From contig CAKTYE010000009.1 in the NCBI GenBank assembly GCA_934631985.1, positions 1 to 53,825 on the forward strand: a DNA stretch of 53,825 nt, given 5' to 3'. Made by a program: the position numbers and the translations under genes. A model generated the notes under the pieces. That model was not told the origin of the DNA, did no database searches, and saw only the letters and a program-made list of their open reading frames with translations. Positions 41,829 to 48,731 of this stretch are shown here, one piece after another (position 1 is the stretch's first letter; the number at the start of each line of letters is the position of its first letter). The stretch comes from an uncultured Clostridia bacterium (GTDB taxonomy: Bacteria; Bacillota; Clostridia; Christensenellales; Aristaeellaceae).

Positions 41829-42641
41829 ATGGCGCTGTTTGGCCGCCGTAAGCCCGGTTTTTCCAAGGAAGTTGAAATGAAGGCGCAGGACATTCCCGGT
41901 GAGTTCAGCGATGCGCTGGATCCCGCCGTCAACAAGGCGTTGGATAACCCCAAGGCTGAAAAGGTCGTCCTTCAGCAGCAGGCGGAGCAGCTGCTGAGCG
42001 GCATGGAAGCCCCCGCCGCAGAAAAGCCCGATCTGCTGGACTATCTGGAATCCCTGCCCGAGGTGGAAGACCCCTTCCCCCCGAGCGAGCCGGAACCCGA
42101 AGCCCCCGCCGAGGCCGTGGAAAAGCGCCCCGGGCAGGTGCTGGCAGACTACATCCGTCAGCGCAGCGCCGCAGCAGCCCTGACCGCCAAAACGGCCCTG
42201 ATGGAGGAAGCGGACGACATGGAAGATTTGATTGCCGCCATGGAGGCTGACGAGGACTGTCAGGACATCCGACATATTGACGGACAGAAGGATGTATATT
42301 ATTATTCTGAGGAGAACATGGCAAACAACTATGCCATGATCGCCGCGCTGATCGAGGACAAGGACACCTGCCGCATGATGGCGGAGATGGTCCGCTTCAA
42401 CTGCAAGACCTACCCCACCCCCACGCCCGTTTCCTACTTTGAGCGTCACCCCTACTACTTGACAAAGGTGCAAGTCAAGCAGGCCATTGCGACGATGGAG
42501 CGGAAGCCGGAATATGCCGACATCCACTTGATTGAAACGACGCGGGATAAGGTGCCTTATCTCTTTGCAGAAAGCGTCATGTCCCGCCGCTATGCGCAAG
42601 CCCTTGCGGATGGCGCAGAAACGGATGAGGCTGACTCGTAA
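41829..42641 (+). CDS. protein of unknown function downstream of AOR
   Basis: The 270-residue protein is acidic and low-complexity in its first half (PSEPEPEAPAEAVEK), probably disordered. It has a compact domain after residue 150: NMANNYAMIAALIEDKDTC, PVSYFERHPYYLTKVQVKQA, IHLIETTRDKVPYLF. I do not recognise a family. Position after AOR suggests an assembly factor or chaperone, similar in place to YdhW of the E. coli ydh operon, but that is inference. I start at ATG 41829 (GGGAG 9 nt before); a TTG 9 nt earlier is the alternative. Confidence 0.65.
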   Translation: MALFGRRKPGFSKEVEMKAQDIPGEFSDALDPAVNKALDNPKAEKVVLQQQAEQLLSGMEAPAAEKPDLLDYLESLPEVEDPFPPSEPEPEAPAEAVEKRPGQVLADYIRQRSAAAALTAKTALMEEADDMEDLIAAMEADEDCQDIRHIDGQKDVYYYSEENMANNYAMIAALIEDKDTCRMMAEMVRFNCKTYPTPTPVSYFERHPYYLTKVQVKQAIATMERKPEYADIHLIETTRDKVPYLFAESVMSRRYAQALADGAETDEADS

Positions 42642-42741
42642 TTTCTCGATCAACAAAGTCCACTTGGATGGAGCAGCACGGCTTGTTCCATCCTTTTTTG
42701 TGGCATCACTCAACTCCCTTTGTAAAGAAAGGACGCGCTTT

Positions 42742-43689
42742 ATGACCCTGCAGCAGCTTCGCTATATCACCACCATTGCGGAAACAGGCTCATTGAACAA
42801 GGCTTCGGAGGTACTGTACGTTTCCCAGCCCTCCCTGACCAACGCGGTCAAGGAGCTGGAAAAGGAGCTTGGGGTCAGCCTGTTCACCCGCACAGGCCGA
42901 GGCGTGACCCTTACCGCCGACGGCGAGGAGTTTCTCTCCGGGGCGCGGCCCATCCTGATGCAGTATGACGCGCTGATGGATCACTACACCGCCCCGGACG
43001 CGCGCAAGGTGAAGTTTGGGGTCAGCACCCAGCACTATTCCTTTGCGGTCAAGGCCTTTGTGGAGATGGTCAAGACCTTCGGCACCTCGCGGTATGAATT
43101 TGCCATCCGCGAAACACGCACCCAGGAGGTCATTTCGGACGTTGCCACCCTGAAAAGTGAGGTGGGCATCCTGTTCCTCAACGATTTCAACCGCGCTGTG
43201 CTGACCAAGCTGTTCAGCCAGAACGACCTGCAATTCCATCCCCTGTGCCGCTGCCGCGCCTATGTGTACCTGTGGCGCGGGCATCCGCTGGCTGGCTGTG
43301 AGAACATCACCTTCGCCCAGCTGAAGGATTATCCCTGCCTGTCCTTTGAGCAGGGCGGCAATGGCTCGTTCTACTTTGCCGAGGAGATCCTCACCACCCG
43401 CGACTACCCCTGCACCATCCACACCAACGACCGCGCCACCAACCTGAACCTGATGATCGCCCTGAACGCCTACACCCTCTGCTCCGGCGTGATCTGCGAG
43501 GAGCTGAACGGCACCGAATATGTTGCCGTTCCCTTCCTGGACGATGAGGAAAACCAGAACAGCACCATGGAGATCGGCTATCTTGTGCGCAAAAATTATG
43601 TCCTCAGCGAGGTCGGCAACCGTTATGTAGCGGAAATTCGCGAGTACCTCACCAGCCATACTGAACGAATTGACCAGCAAGAAACCTGA
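42742..43689 (+). CDS. LysR-family transcriptional regulator
   Basis: Residues 1-60 are the LysR winged helix-turn-helix (LQQLRYITTIAETGSLNKAS, SQPSLTNAVKELEKELGVSLF). The rest is a two-lobe effector domain. It could control the AOR genes before it or the met genes after it; both are on the same strand. The start at 42742 follows AAAGGA; the longer frame overlaps the preceding gene and has no site. The effector is unknown. Confidence 0.9.
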   Translation: MTLQQLRYITTIAETGSLNKASEVLYVSQPSLTNAVKELEKELGVSLFTRTGRGVTLTADGEEFLSGARPILMQYDALMDHYTAPDARKVKFGVSTQHYSFAVKAFVEMVKTFGTSRYEFAIRETRTQEVISDVATLKSEVGILFLNDFNRAVLTKLFSQNDLQFHPLCRCRAYVYLWRGHPLAGCENITFAQLKDYPCLSFEQGGNGSFYFAEEILTTRDYPCTIHTNDRATNLNLMIALNAYTLCSGVICEELNGTEYVAVPFLDDEENQNSTMEIGYLVRKNYVLSEVGNRYVAEIREYLTSHTERIDQQET

Positions 43690-43743
43690 TAACACATGTA
43701 TATATTATAGTTTTACGCTATAGCTGACGATGAAAAACACCTA

Positions 43744-43773
43744 TTGGACAAAGCACCCCGAAGCGGTTATACT
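43744..43773 (+). promoter_or_regulatory. promoter of the metQ-metN-metI genes
   Basis: TTGGAC (43744-43749) and TATACT (43768-43773) with an 18-nt spacer, about 30 nt before the candidate SAM riboswitch. Confidence 0.6.
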
Positions 43774-43799
43774 AGCCCCATCACCTGAAAGAAAGGGGG

Positions 43800-43865
43800 C
43801 GCCGCTCATGAGGCTGCGGCCCGAAGCTCTGGAAAAACGCCCCGTTGCTGTCGTGCTGAGCATCA
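43800..43865 (+). ncRNA. candidate SAM riboswitch (SAM-I/IV-variant-like)
   Basis: A short leader has P1 arms GCTCA (43805-43809) and TGAGC (43858-43862). Inside are CTCATGAGGCTGCGGCCCGAAG, which resembles the SAM-I/SAM-IV core (TCATGAG and GGCCCGA), and a GTGCTGAGC 3' strand. A short AACG/CGTT stem is visible. The usual GGCAACC string reads GGAAAAACG, so the match is imperfect. Location upstream of a methionine transporter supports it. A GAAGC/GCTTC hairpin (43876-43893) may form the expression platform. Confidence 0.5.
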
Positions 43866-43944
43866 ACCGAATGTGAAGCTCCAAACGGCTTCCCCGGCTT
43901 GACGCACGAAACAACACGATAGAAAAAATTGGAGGCATTTATTT

Positions 43945-44847
43945 ATGAAGAAGTTCCTTGTGTCCGTGATTTCCGCACTGCTGGTGCTGGCCTTGACCGT
44001 TCCCGCTTTCGCTGCCGAACCCGCCCTGGTGGGTGTGCCGGACGACGGCACCAACCTCTCCCGCGGCATTAAGCTGCTGGAGGCTGCCGGCCTGATCACC
44101 GTTGACCCCGCCGCCGGTTACACCCCCGAGGTGAAGGACATCACCGGCTACCTGTACAACATTGAGGTCGTTCCCGTTGCCGCCAACACGCTGGCTTCCA
44201 CGCTGGATGACTACGCTGCCAGCACCATCAACGGCACCTACGCCATCCCCTACGGTCTGGTTCCCTCCCGCGATGGCCTGATCATCGAGCAGCAGAGCGA
44301 GGACGGCGACAACCCCTATGTGAACATCATTGCCTGCCGCGCCGCGGATGTGGACAATGAGGTCTTCAAGACCATCGTGGATGCGTATCACTCCCAGCTG
44401 GTGGCGGAATACATCCTGGAAGCCTATCAGGAAGCGTTCTTCCCCTCCTTCGACTATGAAGCGGAATACACCGTGGACGAGGACTTTGTGGACAGCATCA
44501 CCAACTATGTCTCCTCCAAGGAAGGCAAGACCGTGGTGAAGGTTGGCGTGTGCGGCGCGAACAACAACCAGTGGTACGCGGTGCAGAAGGTGCTGGATGA
44601 CGAGGGCGCGAACATCTACATCGAGCTGGTGGAATTCGATGCTTACAACCTGCCCAACGACGCCCTGAACAACGGCGAGATCGACCTGAACGCTTTCCAG
44701 CACAAAGCCTACCTGAACAAGGATGTTGCCGACAACGGCTATGAGGTGGTTGCGCTGGCGGACACGCTGATTGCTCCCCTGACCCTGTACTCCAAGAAGG
44801 CTGATTCTCTGGATGCTCTGAAGGAGCTGGTCGGCAAGGCCGAGTGA
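43945..44847 (+). CDS. metQ: methionine-binding protein MetQ/NlpA family, circularly permuted
   Basis: The 300-residue protein has a Sec signal (MKKFLVSVISALLVLALTVPAFA) with no lipobox cysteine. Residues 27-165 match the C-terminal half of ordinary MetQ: VGVPDDGTNLSRGIKLL (usual PNDPTNxxRAL), TINGTYAIPYGL and NPYVNIIACR. Residues 193-300 match the N-terminal half: KVGVCGANNNQ, VEFDAYNLPNDALNNGEIDLN, AFQHKAYL, LYSKKADSLDALKEL. The normal order is therefore swapped, and the C-terminal break joins exactly where the N-terminal half begins in ordinary MetQ. Substrate residues seem kept. GGAGG precedes the start. metN and metI follow. Confidence 0.85.
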   Translation: MKKFLVSVISALLVLALTVPAFAAEPALVGVPDDGTNLSRGIKLLEAAGLITVDPAAGYTPEVKDITGYLYNIEVVPVAANTLASTLDDYAASTINGTYAIPYGLVPSRDGLIIEQQSEDGDNPYVNIIACRAADVDNEVFKTIVDAYHSQLVAEYILEAYQEAFFPSFDYEAEYTVDEDFVDSITNYVSSKEGKTVVKVGVCGANNNQWYAVQKVLDDEGANIYIELVEFDAYNLPNDALNNGEIDLNAFQHKAYLNKDVADNGYEVVALADTLIAPLTLYSKKADSLDALKELVGKAE

Positions 44848-44862
44848 GGACGGCTTCCATAT

Positions 44863-44903
44863 GCAAGGGAGGAGGCTTCCATGTCAGAAGCCCCCTCCCT
44901 CGC
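44863..44903 (+). repeat. R2 palindromic repeat, degenerate copy
   Basis: GCAAGGGAGG and CCTCCCTCGC arms flank GGCTTCCATGTCAGAAGCC. The tail seen in other copies is missing. It lies at the start of the 439-nt gap between metQ and metN. Confidence 0.65.
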
Positions 44904-44954
44904 GCGCCATCCTGATGACGCTGCCTGCCGGTCGCTCCCCTGCCTGTTGCGCAA

Positions 44955-44984
44955 TGCCGCGGCGTAGGCCGTCGGCACTTTTTT
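44955..44984 (+). terminator. partial terminator between metQ and metN
   Basis: A 9-bp imperfect stem (44955-44963 with 44968-44977) is followed by a TTTTTT run (44979-44984). It would let metQ be made in excess over the permease genes. The rest of the gap holds an R3 unit at 45042-45092 and an inverted R2, with no gene visible. Confidence 0.6.
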
Positions 44985-45041
44985 GCGCATTAGACGAAAA
45001 TTTCTGTGTTGAAGATGACCGGGAGTGCAGCGGGTGAGTTT

Positions 45042-45092
45042 CCCCTCCACCAGCCACCCTGCGGGCGGCTGATCCCCCTCCCTCTGCGGAGG
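45042..45092 (+). repeat. R3 hairpin repeat
   Basis: CCTCCACCAGCCACCCTGCG, then GGCGGCTGATCCCCC and CTCTGCGGAGGGAGG. It is the same family as 15340-15385 and 47799-47853. Confidence 0.6.
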
Positions 45093-45200
45093 GAGGCAAG
45101 CGCTGGCGCGCGGCATACAGCATTGTCCCCCTGAAGTCCATGGGTAATATTCTCTGCCCCAGCTTGTCTAAAAGAAGAAGCGCCTCAATCTCCCCCTTTG

Positions 45201-45262
45201 ATGATCTTCGGGTGGGAGCGCGAGGGAGGCGCTTCTGGCACAGAAGCAGCCTTCCTCGCATC
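45201..45262 (-). repeat. R2 palindromic repeat, inverted copy
   Basis: On the minus strand it reads GATGCGAGGAAGGCTGCTTC and so on to CTCGCGCTCCCACCCGAAG, matching copy 1 including the tail. It ends 25 nt before metN. Confidence 0.75.
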
Positions 45263-45286
45263 ACCATAGAAAAAAGAGGTACATCT

Positions 45287-46360
45287 ATGATCAACATTCA
45301 GCATATGAACAAGACCTTCCACCTGAAAAGCGGCGACGTGACGGCGCTGGACGACGTAACGCTGAACATTGAAGCGGGTCAGATCTACGGCGTTATCGGC
45401 TATTCCGGCGCGGGCAAGTCCACGTTGGTGCGCTGCATCAACCTGCTGGAAACACCTGACAGCGGCAGCCTGACCGTAGGCGACTCGGGAGAGATCGTCA
45501 TTGAAAAGTGCAAGCCCACCGTGGGCGGCAAGACGCTGAAGGAAAAGCAGTTGGGCAAGCTCCGCCGGGGCATCGGCATGATCTTCCAGCACTTCAACCT
45601 GCTGGACCGCAGCACGGTGTTCGAGAACATCGCCTATCCCCTGCGCTACTCCGGCATGAAGCGTGAGGAGATCGACAAGCGTGTCACTGAGCTGCTGGCG
45701 CTGGTCGATCTGACAGACAAGCGGGATACCTATCCCTCCCAGCTTTCTGGCGGTCAGAAGCAGCGCGTTGCCATCGCCCGCGCACTGGCGAACAATCCGC
45801 AGATCCTGCTTTCGGACGAGGCTACCTCCGCCCTGGACCCCGACGCTACAGAAGCCATTCTGACCCTGCTGAAGCAGCTGAATGAGAAGCTGGGCCTGAC
45901 GATCGTCCTCATTACGCATGAAATGGCGGTCATCAAGGCCATTTGTCACCGTGTGGCGGTCATGGAGTTCGGCAAGGTCGTTGAGGAGGGCGATGTGTAC
46001 GACATTTTCGCCAATCCCCAGCAGCCCATCACCCGCAAGTTTGTGGCTTCCTCCTCCACGCTGGGCAAGGCGGACAAGATGATCGCGGACGGCTCGCCGC
46101 TGATGGAGGTCAAGCCCGGCGAAAAGCTGGTGCGTCTGACCTTCCGTCAGGACAGTGTGGGCGATTCCGTTATTTCAAAAATTTCCCGCAAGTTCCACGC
46201 CAACCTGAACATTGTGCTGGCAAATGTGGACGTGCTGCAAGGCCATCCTCTGGGCGCGATGGTGGCGATCATTGGCGGCGACGATGTGGACAGCGCCCTG
46301 GAATACCTGCGAGATCATCAGGTTGCGGTGGAGGTAATGCGCGATGGAACAGTTCATTAA
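45287..46360 (+). CDS. metN: methionine ABC transporter ATP-binding protein
   Basis: The 357-residue ATPase has Walker A GYSGAGKSTLVRC, Q-loop FQHFNLL, signature LSGGQKQRVAIARAL and Walker B ILLSDEATSALDP. A C-terminal NIL domain (residues about 275-350, VRLTFRQDSVGDSVISKISRKF) binds methionine and mediates inhibition. The start at 45287 follows AAGAGG; the longer frame runs through repeat DNA. It overlaps metI by 17 nt. Confidence 0.95.
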   Translation: MINIQHMNKTFHLKSGDVTALDDVTLNIEAGQIYGVIGYSGAGKSTLVRCINLLETPDSGSLTVGDSGEIVIEKCKPTVGGKTLKEKQLGKLRRGIGMIFQHFNLLDRSTVFENIAYPLRYSGMKREEIDKRVTELLALVDLTDKRDTYPSQLSGGQKQRVAIARALANNPQILLSDEATSALDPDATEAILTLLKQLNEKLGLTIVLITHEMAVIKAICHRVAVMEFGKVVEEGDVYDIFANPQQPITRKFVASSSTLGKADKMIADGSPLMEVKPGEKLVRLTFRQDSVGDSVISKISRKFHANLNIVLANVDVLQGHPLGAMVAIIGGDDVDSALEYLRDHQVAVEVMRDGTVH

Positions 46361-47048
46361 GAATGTTGCCCCGAATGTGTGGTCATACCGCACGAAGTTT
46401 ATTGCCCAGTGCGAGAATACCCTGCAAATGTTTGTCATTGCGGGTGCCATCTCCTTTGTGCTGGGCCTGGTGTTCGGCATTATCGTCACGGTGACCAAGG
46501 AGGGCGGCATTCGTCAAAACAAGCTGGTGTACCGGCTGATTGATGCGATCATCAATGTGCTGCGTTCCGTGCCGTTCATTATTCTGCTGATCTTCCTGAT
46601 TCCCCTGACCCGTGCCATTATGGGCACTGCCATTGGTGTGCAAGGTGCGATCATTCCGCTGGTATTCGGCACGGTTCCCTTCTTCACCCGCCAGGTGGAG
46701 GCGGCACTGGCTGGCGTGAGTCCCGGCAAAATTGAGGCTGCGCGCAGCATGGGCAGCGGCACGATGGGCATTATCTTGCGCATTTATCTGCACGAAGCCG
46801 TGCCGGACCTCATTCGTGTCACGACCATCACTGCCATCAGTCTGATCGGTCTGACAACCATGGCAGGCGCCGTCGGTGCCGGCGGTCTGGGCAGCTTTGC
46901 CATCAACTACGGTCAGAACCAGAATCATCAGGACATTGTAAACGTTTGCGTTCTCGTTCTGCTGGTCTTCGTCTGCCTGCTGCAAACCCTTGGCTCCTTC
47001 CTCGCAAAGAAAACCACCAATCGAGCGCTGTTTAAGAGAGGCAAGTGA
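46344..47048 (+). CDS. metI: methionine ABC transporter permease
   Basis: The 234-residue protein has five membrane segments and the permease EAA-type loop (ALAGVSPGKIEAARSMGSGTMG), with TMAGAVGAGGLG near the end, as in MetI. It pairs with MetN and the permuted MetQ. Start codon and end of metN overlap, so translation is coupled. An R2 repeat follows the stop and may end transcription. Confidence 0.94.
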   Translation: MEQFIKNVAPNVWSYRTKFIAQCENTLQMFVIAGAISFVLGLVFGIIVTVTKEGGIRQNKLVYRLIDAIINVLRSVPFIILLIFLIPLTRAIMGTAIGVQGAIIPLVFGTVPFFTRQVEAALAGVSPGKIEAARSMGSGTMGIILRIYLHEAVPDLIRVTTITAISLIGLTTMAGAVGAGGLGSFAINYGQNQNHQDIVNVCVLVLLVFVCLLQTLGSFLAKKTTNRALFKRGK

Positions 47049-47062
47049 GACGGTAAGGTACT

Positions 47063-47120
47063 GCGAGGGAGGAGGCTTCTGTGCCAGAAGCCCCCTCCCT
47101 CGCGCTCCCTCCCGAAGATC
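47063..47120 (+). repeat. R2 palindromic repeat, copy 3
   Basis: It has the same GCGAGGGAGG / CCTCCCTCGC stem, inner GCTTCTG / CAGAAGC stem and GCTCCCTCCCGAAGATC tail as copy 1, 15 nt after metI. Confidence 0.8.
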
Positions 47121-47263
47121 AGGTGGGGAATTATTGTTTGTTGCCTTCGGCTTTACTGTTTGGGTATATCATCGCGCCGTCCGGACGCTGACAGAGCGTT
47201 CTGGCGGCATTTTTGTGTGCTGGGTGCGCCTGCGGCTGCGGTGGGATGCAAATCCAGCAGGGA

Positions 47264-47378
47264 GAATATCCTCAGTCAGCCTGACAGCTGACAGCTTCCT
47301 CTGCGGAGGGAGCCTTTGGGGGAAAACGGAACCTCTCCGGCCCTTCGGGACACATCCCCTTTCAGGGGAGGCTTCTGG
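47264..47378 (+). repeat. two adjacent R3 hairpin repeats
   Basis: A CTGACAGCTGACAGC unit with CCTCTGCGGAGGGAGCC (47264-47321) is followed by the CCTTCGGGACACATCC...AGGGGAGGC unit (47330-47378). The second directly precedes SR copy B, the same order as before copy A. Confidence 0.65.
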
Positions 47379-47411
47379 CGCTGACGCGGAATGCGGCTTG
47401 GCTGCATGCCT

Positions 47412-47765
47412 GTTGCATGATGCAATTTTCAGTGCAGGTAACTTTTTGTGGCTTTCGCCTGTTCTAAGCGACAAGGCGTTCCGGCGGCTGTATACGGTCA
47501 ACCGACGGAATGCCATGGAGCGGAACCGAAGGAGAACCCGGTTGTGTCCCCCCGGGAAGGCTCCGATCCTGGCGATGGCTGGGAGCATTCATGGGGTCCG
47601 GGGGCCAGCCTTAGTTACATGGAAAATTTGGCTGGCCCCCGGGCGGCTTTGCCTACTTTGCCCGAGTGCAAAGTAGGTCGTCCGTCCGCAGACGGACGAA
47701 ACGCTCTCTAGCAGCAGATTTCAATGCGGTCGTGTGCCGCTAAGCCTGTGCATATAGCTGGGACT
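47412..47765 (+). ncRNA. SR structured repeat element, copy B
   Basis: It is homologous along its length to copy A. Compensatory differences keep two stems: T47654-A47675 where A has C15884-G15905, and C47481-G47508 where A has T15711-A15738. The 13-bp stem beginning CCGGGGGCC is perfect here, where copy A has one G-T. It lies in the 1005-nt gap between metI and the response regulator, where no protein gene is evident. Confidence 0.6.
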
Positions 47766-47798
47766 TTATAAACTACCTGATTCCCCAGCATAGGAGTT

Positions 47799-47853
47799 TA
47801 TCCTCCACCATCCGTCCTACGGACGGCTGGTCCCCCTCCTTCTGCGGAAGAAG
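47799..47853 (+). repeat. R3 hairpin repeat
   Basis: TATCCTCCACCATCCGTCCT, an ACGGACGG arm, TGGTCCCCCTCCTTCTGCGG and AAGAAGGCAAG. It closely resembles 15340-15385. Confidence 0.6.
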
Positions 47854-47976
47854 GCAAGAATGCGCCTTGATGCAGGAATAGAAACATGCAAGGCAACCTC
47901 CCCGCCCTCGCGGGCGGTAGGAAGTTATCCCCCCTTCCCCCTGCATTAGAACCTCATGAGACTTCTCTTCCCCCGC

Positions 47977-48005
47977 TGGTCAACCGCCCCACCACCTGCT
48001 ATAAT
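47977..48005 (+). promoter_or_regulatory. promoter of the two-component genes
   Basis: TGGTCA (47977-47982) and TATAAT (48000-48005) with a 17-nt spacer, about 50 nt before the response regulator gene. Confidence 0.6.
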
Positions 48006-48053
48006 AGAATCAGCCCCGGGCCGCAAGGCCCTGAAAACCATCACGGAGGCGCT

Positions 48054-48731
48054 ATGTATCGCATTTTTCTTGTGGAGGACGACGCAACCATCGCTCGGGT
48101 CGTGCGGGATGGCCTGAATCAGTGGGGCTACGAGACCCGCTGCGCCGAACATTTTGACCGTGTGGCGCAGGAGTTCGCAGCCTTTGACCCGCAGCTGGTG
48201 CTGCTGGATGTGTCCCTGCCGCAGTTCAACGGCTATCACTGGTGCGCGGAGCTTCGCCGCGTTTCAAAGGTGCCAGTAGTGTTCCTGTCCTCGGCTGCGG
48301 ATAACATGAACATCGTCATGGCCATGAACATGGGCGCAGACGACTTCATTGCCAAGCCCTTCGACATGAATGTGCTGGTGGCAAAGGTGCAGGCTATTCT
48401 GCGTCGCACTTATGATTTTGGTGCGCCCGCCCACGTTTTGCCCTGCGGAAACGGCATGCTCAATCTGGAAACAGGTATGCTGCGCGTGGGTACACAGGAC
48501 GTTCCCCTCACCCGCAACGAACAGCGCATCCTACAGCTGCTGGCAGAGCATCGCGGGCAGATCGTCTCCCGCGGCGACCTGATGACCCGCTTGTGGGAAT
48601 CCGACAGCTTTGTGGATGAAAACACCCTGACCGTGAACATTGCCCGCCTGCGCAAAAAGCTGGAGGACGCCGGGCTGGCAGAACTGATCCACACCAGGAA
48701 GGGGGCAGGCTATTGGCTGGGCGAGGAATGA
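48054..48731 (+). CDS. OmpR-family response regulator (BceR/GraR-like)
   Basis: The 225-residue protein has a receiver domain (FLVEDDATIARV, phospho-acceptor Asp in LVLLDVSLP, KPFD lysine) and a winged-helix DNA-binding domain (LTRNEQRILQLLAEHRGQIVSR, TLTVNIARLRKKLED). The sequence resembles regulators of antimicrobial-peptide detoxification modules. The start follows GGAGG. It overlaps the kinase gene by 4 nt. No BceAB-type transporter is next to it. Confidence 0.92.
   Translation: MYRIFLVEDDATIARVVRDGLNQWGYETRCAEHFDRVAQEFAAFDPQLVLLDVSLPQFNGYHWCAELRRVSKVPVVFLSSAADNMNIVMAMNMGADDFIAKPFDMNVLVAKVQAILRRTYDFGAPAHVLPCGNGMLNLETGMLRVGTQDVPLTRNEQRILQLLAEHRGQIVSRGDLMTRLWESDSFVDENTLTVNIARLRKKLEDAGLAELIHTRKGAGYWLGEE

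Noticed and set aside
40062..42713. An 883-codon open frame on the minus strand opposite the AOR gene
   Set aside because: It is the antisense shadow of a high-GC coding gene. It crosses two plus-strand genes and a terminator, has no ribosome site and no recognisable domain.
43690..43944. T-box or classical SAM-I riboswitch before metQ
   Set aside because: No TGGNACCGCG T-box string and no full GGCAACC core were found; only a variant-like SAM fold is supported, so it is listed with low confidence.
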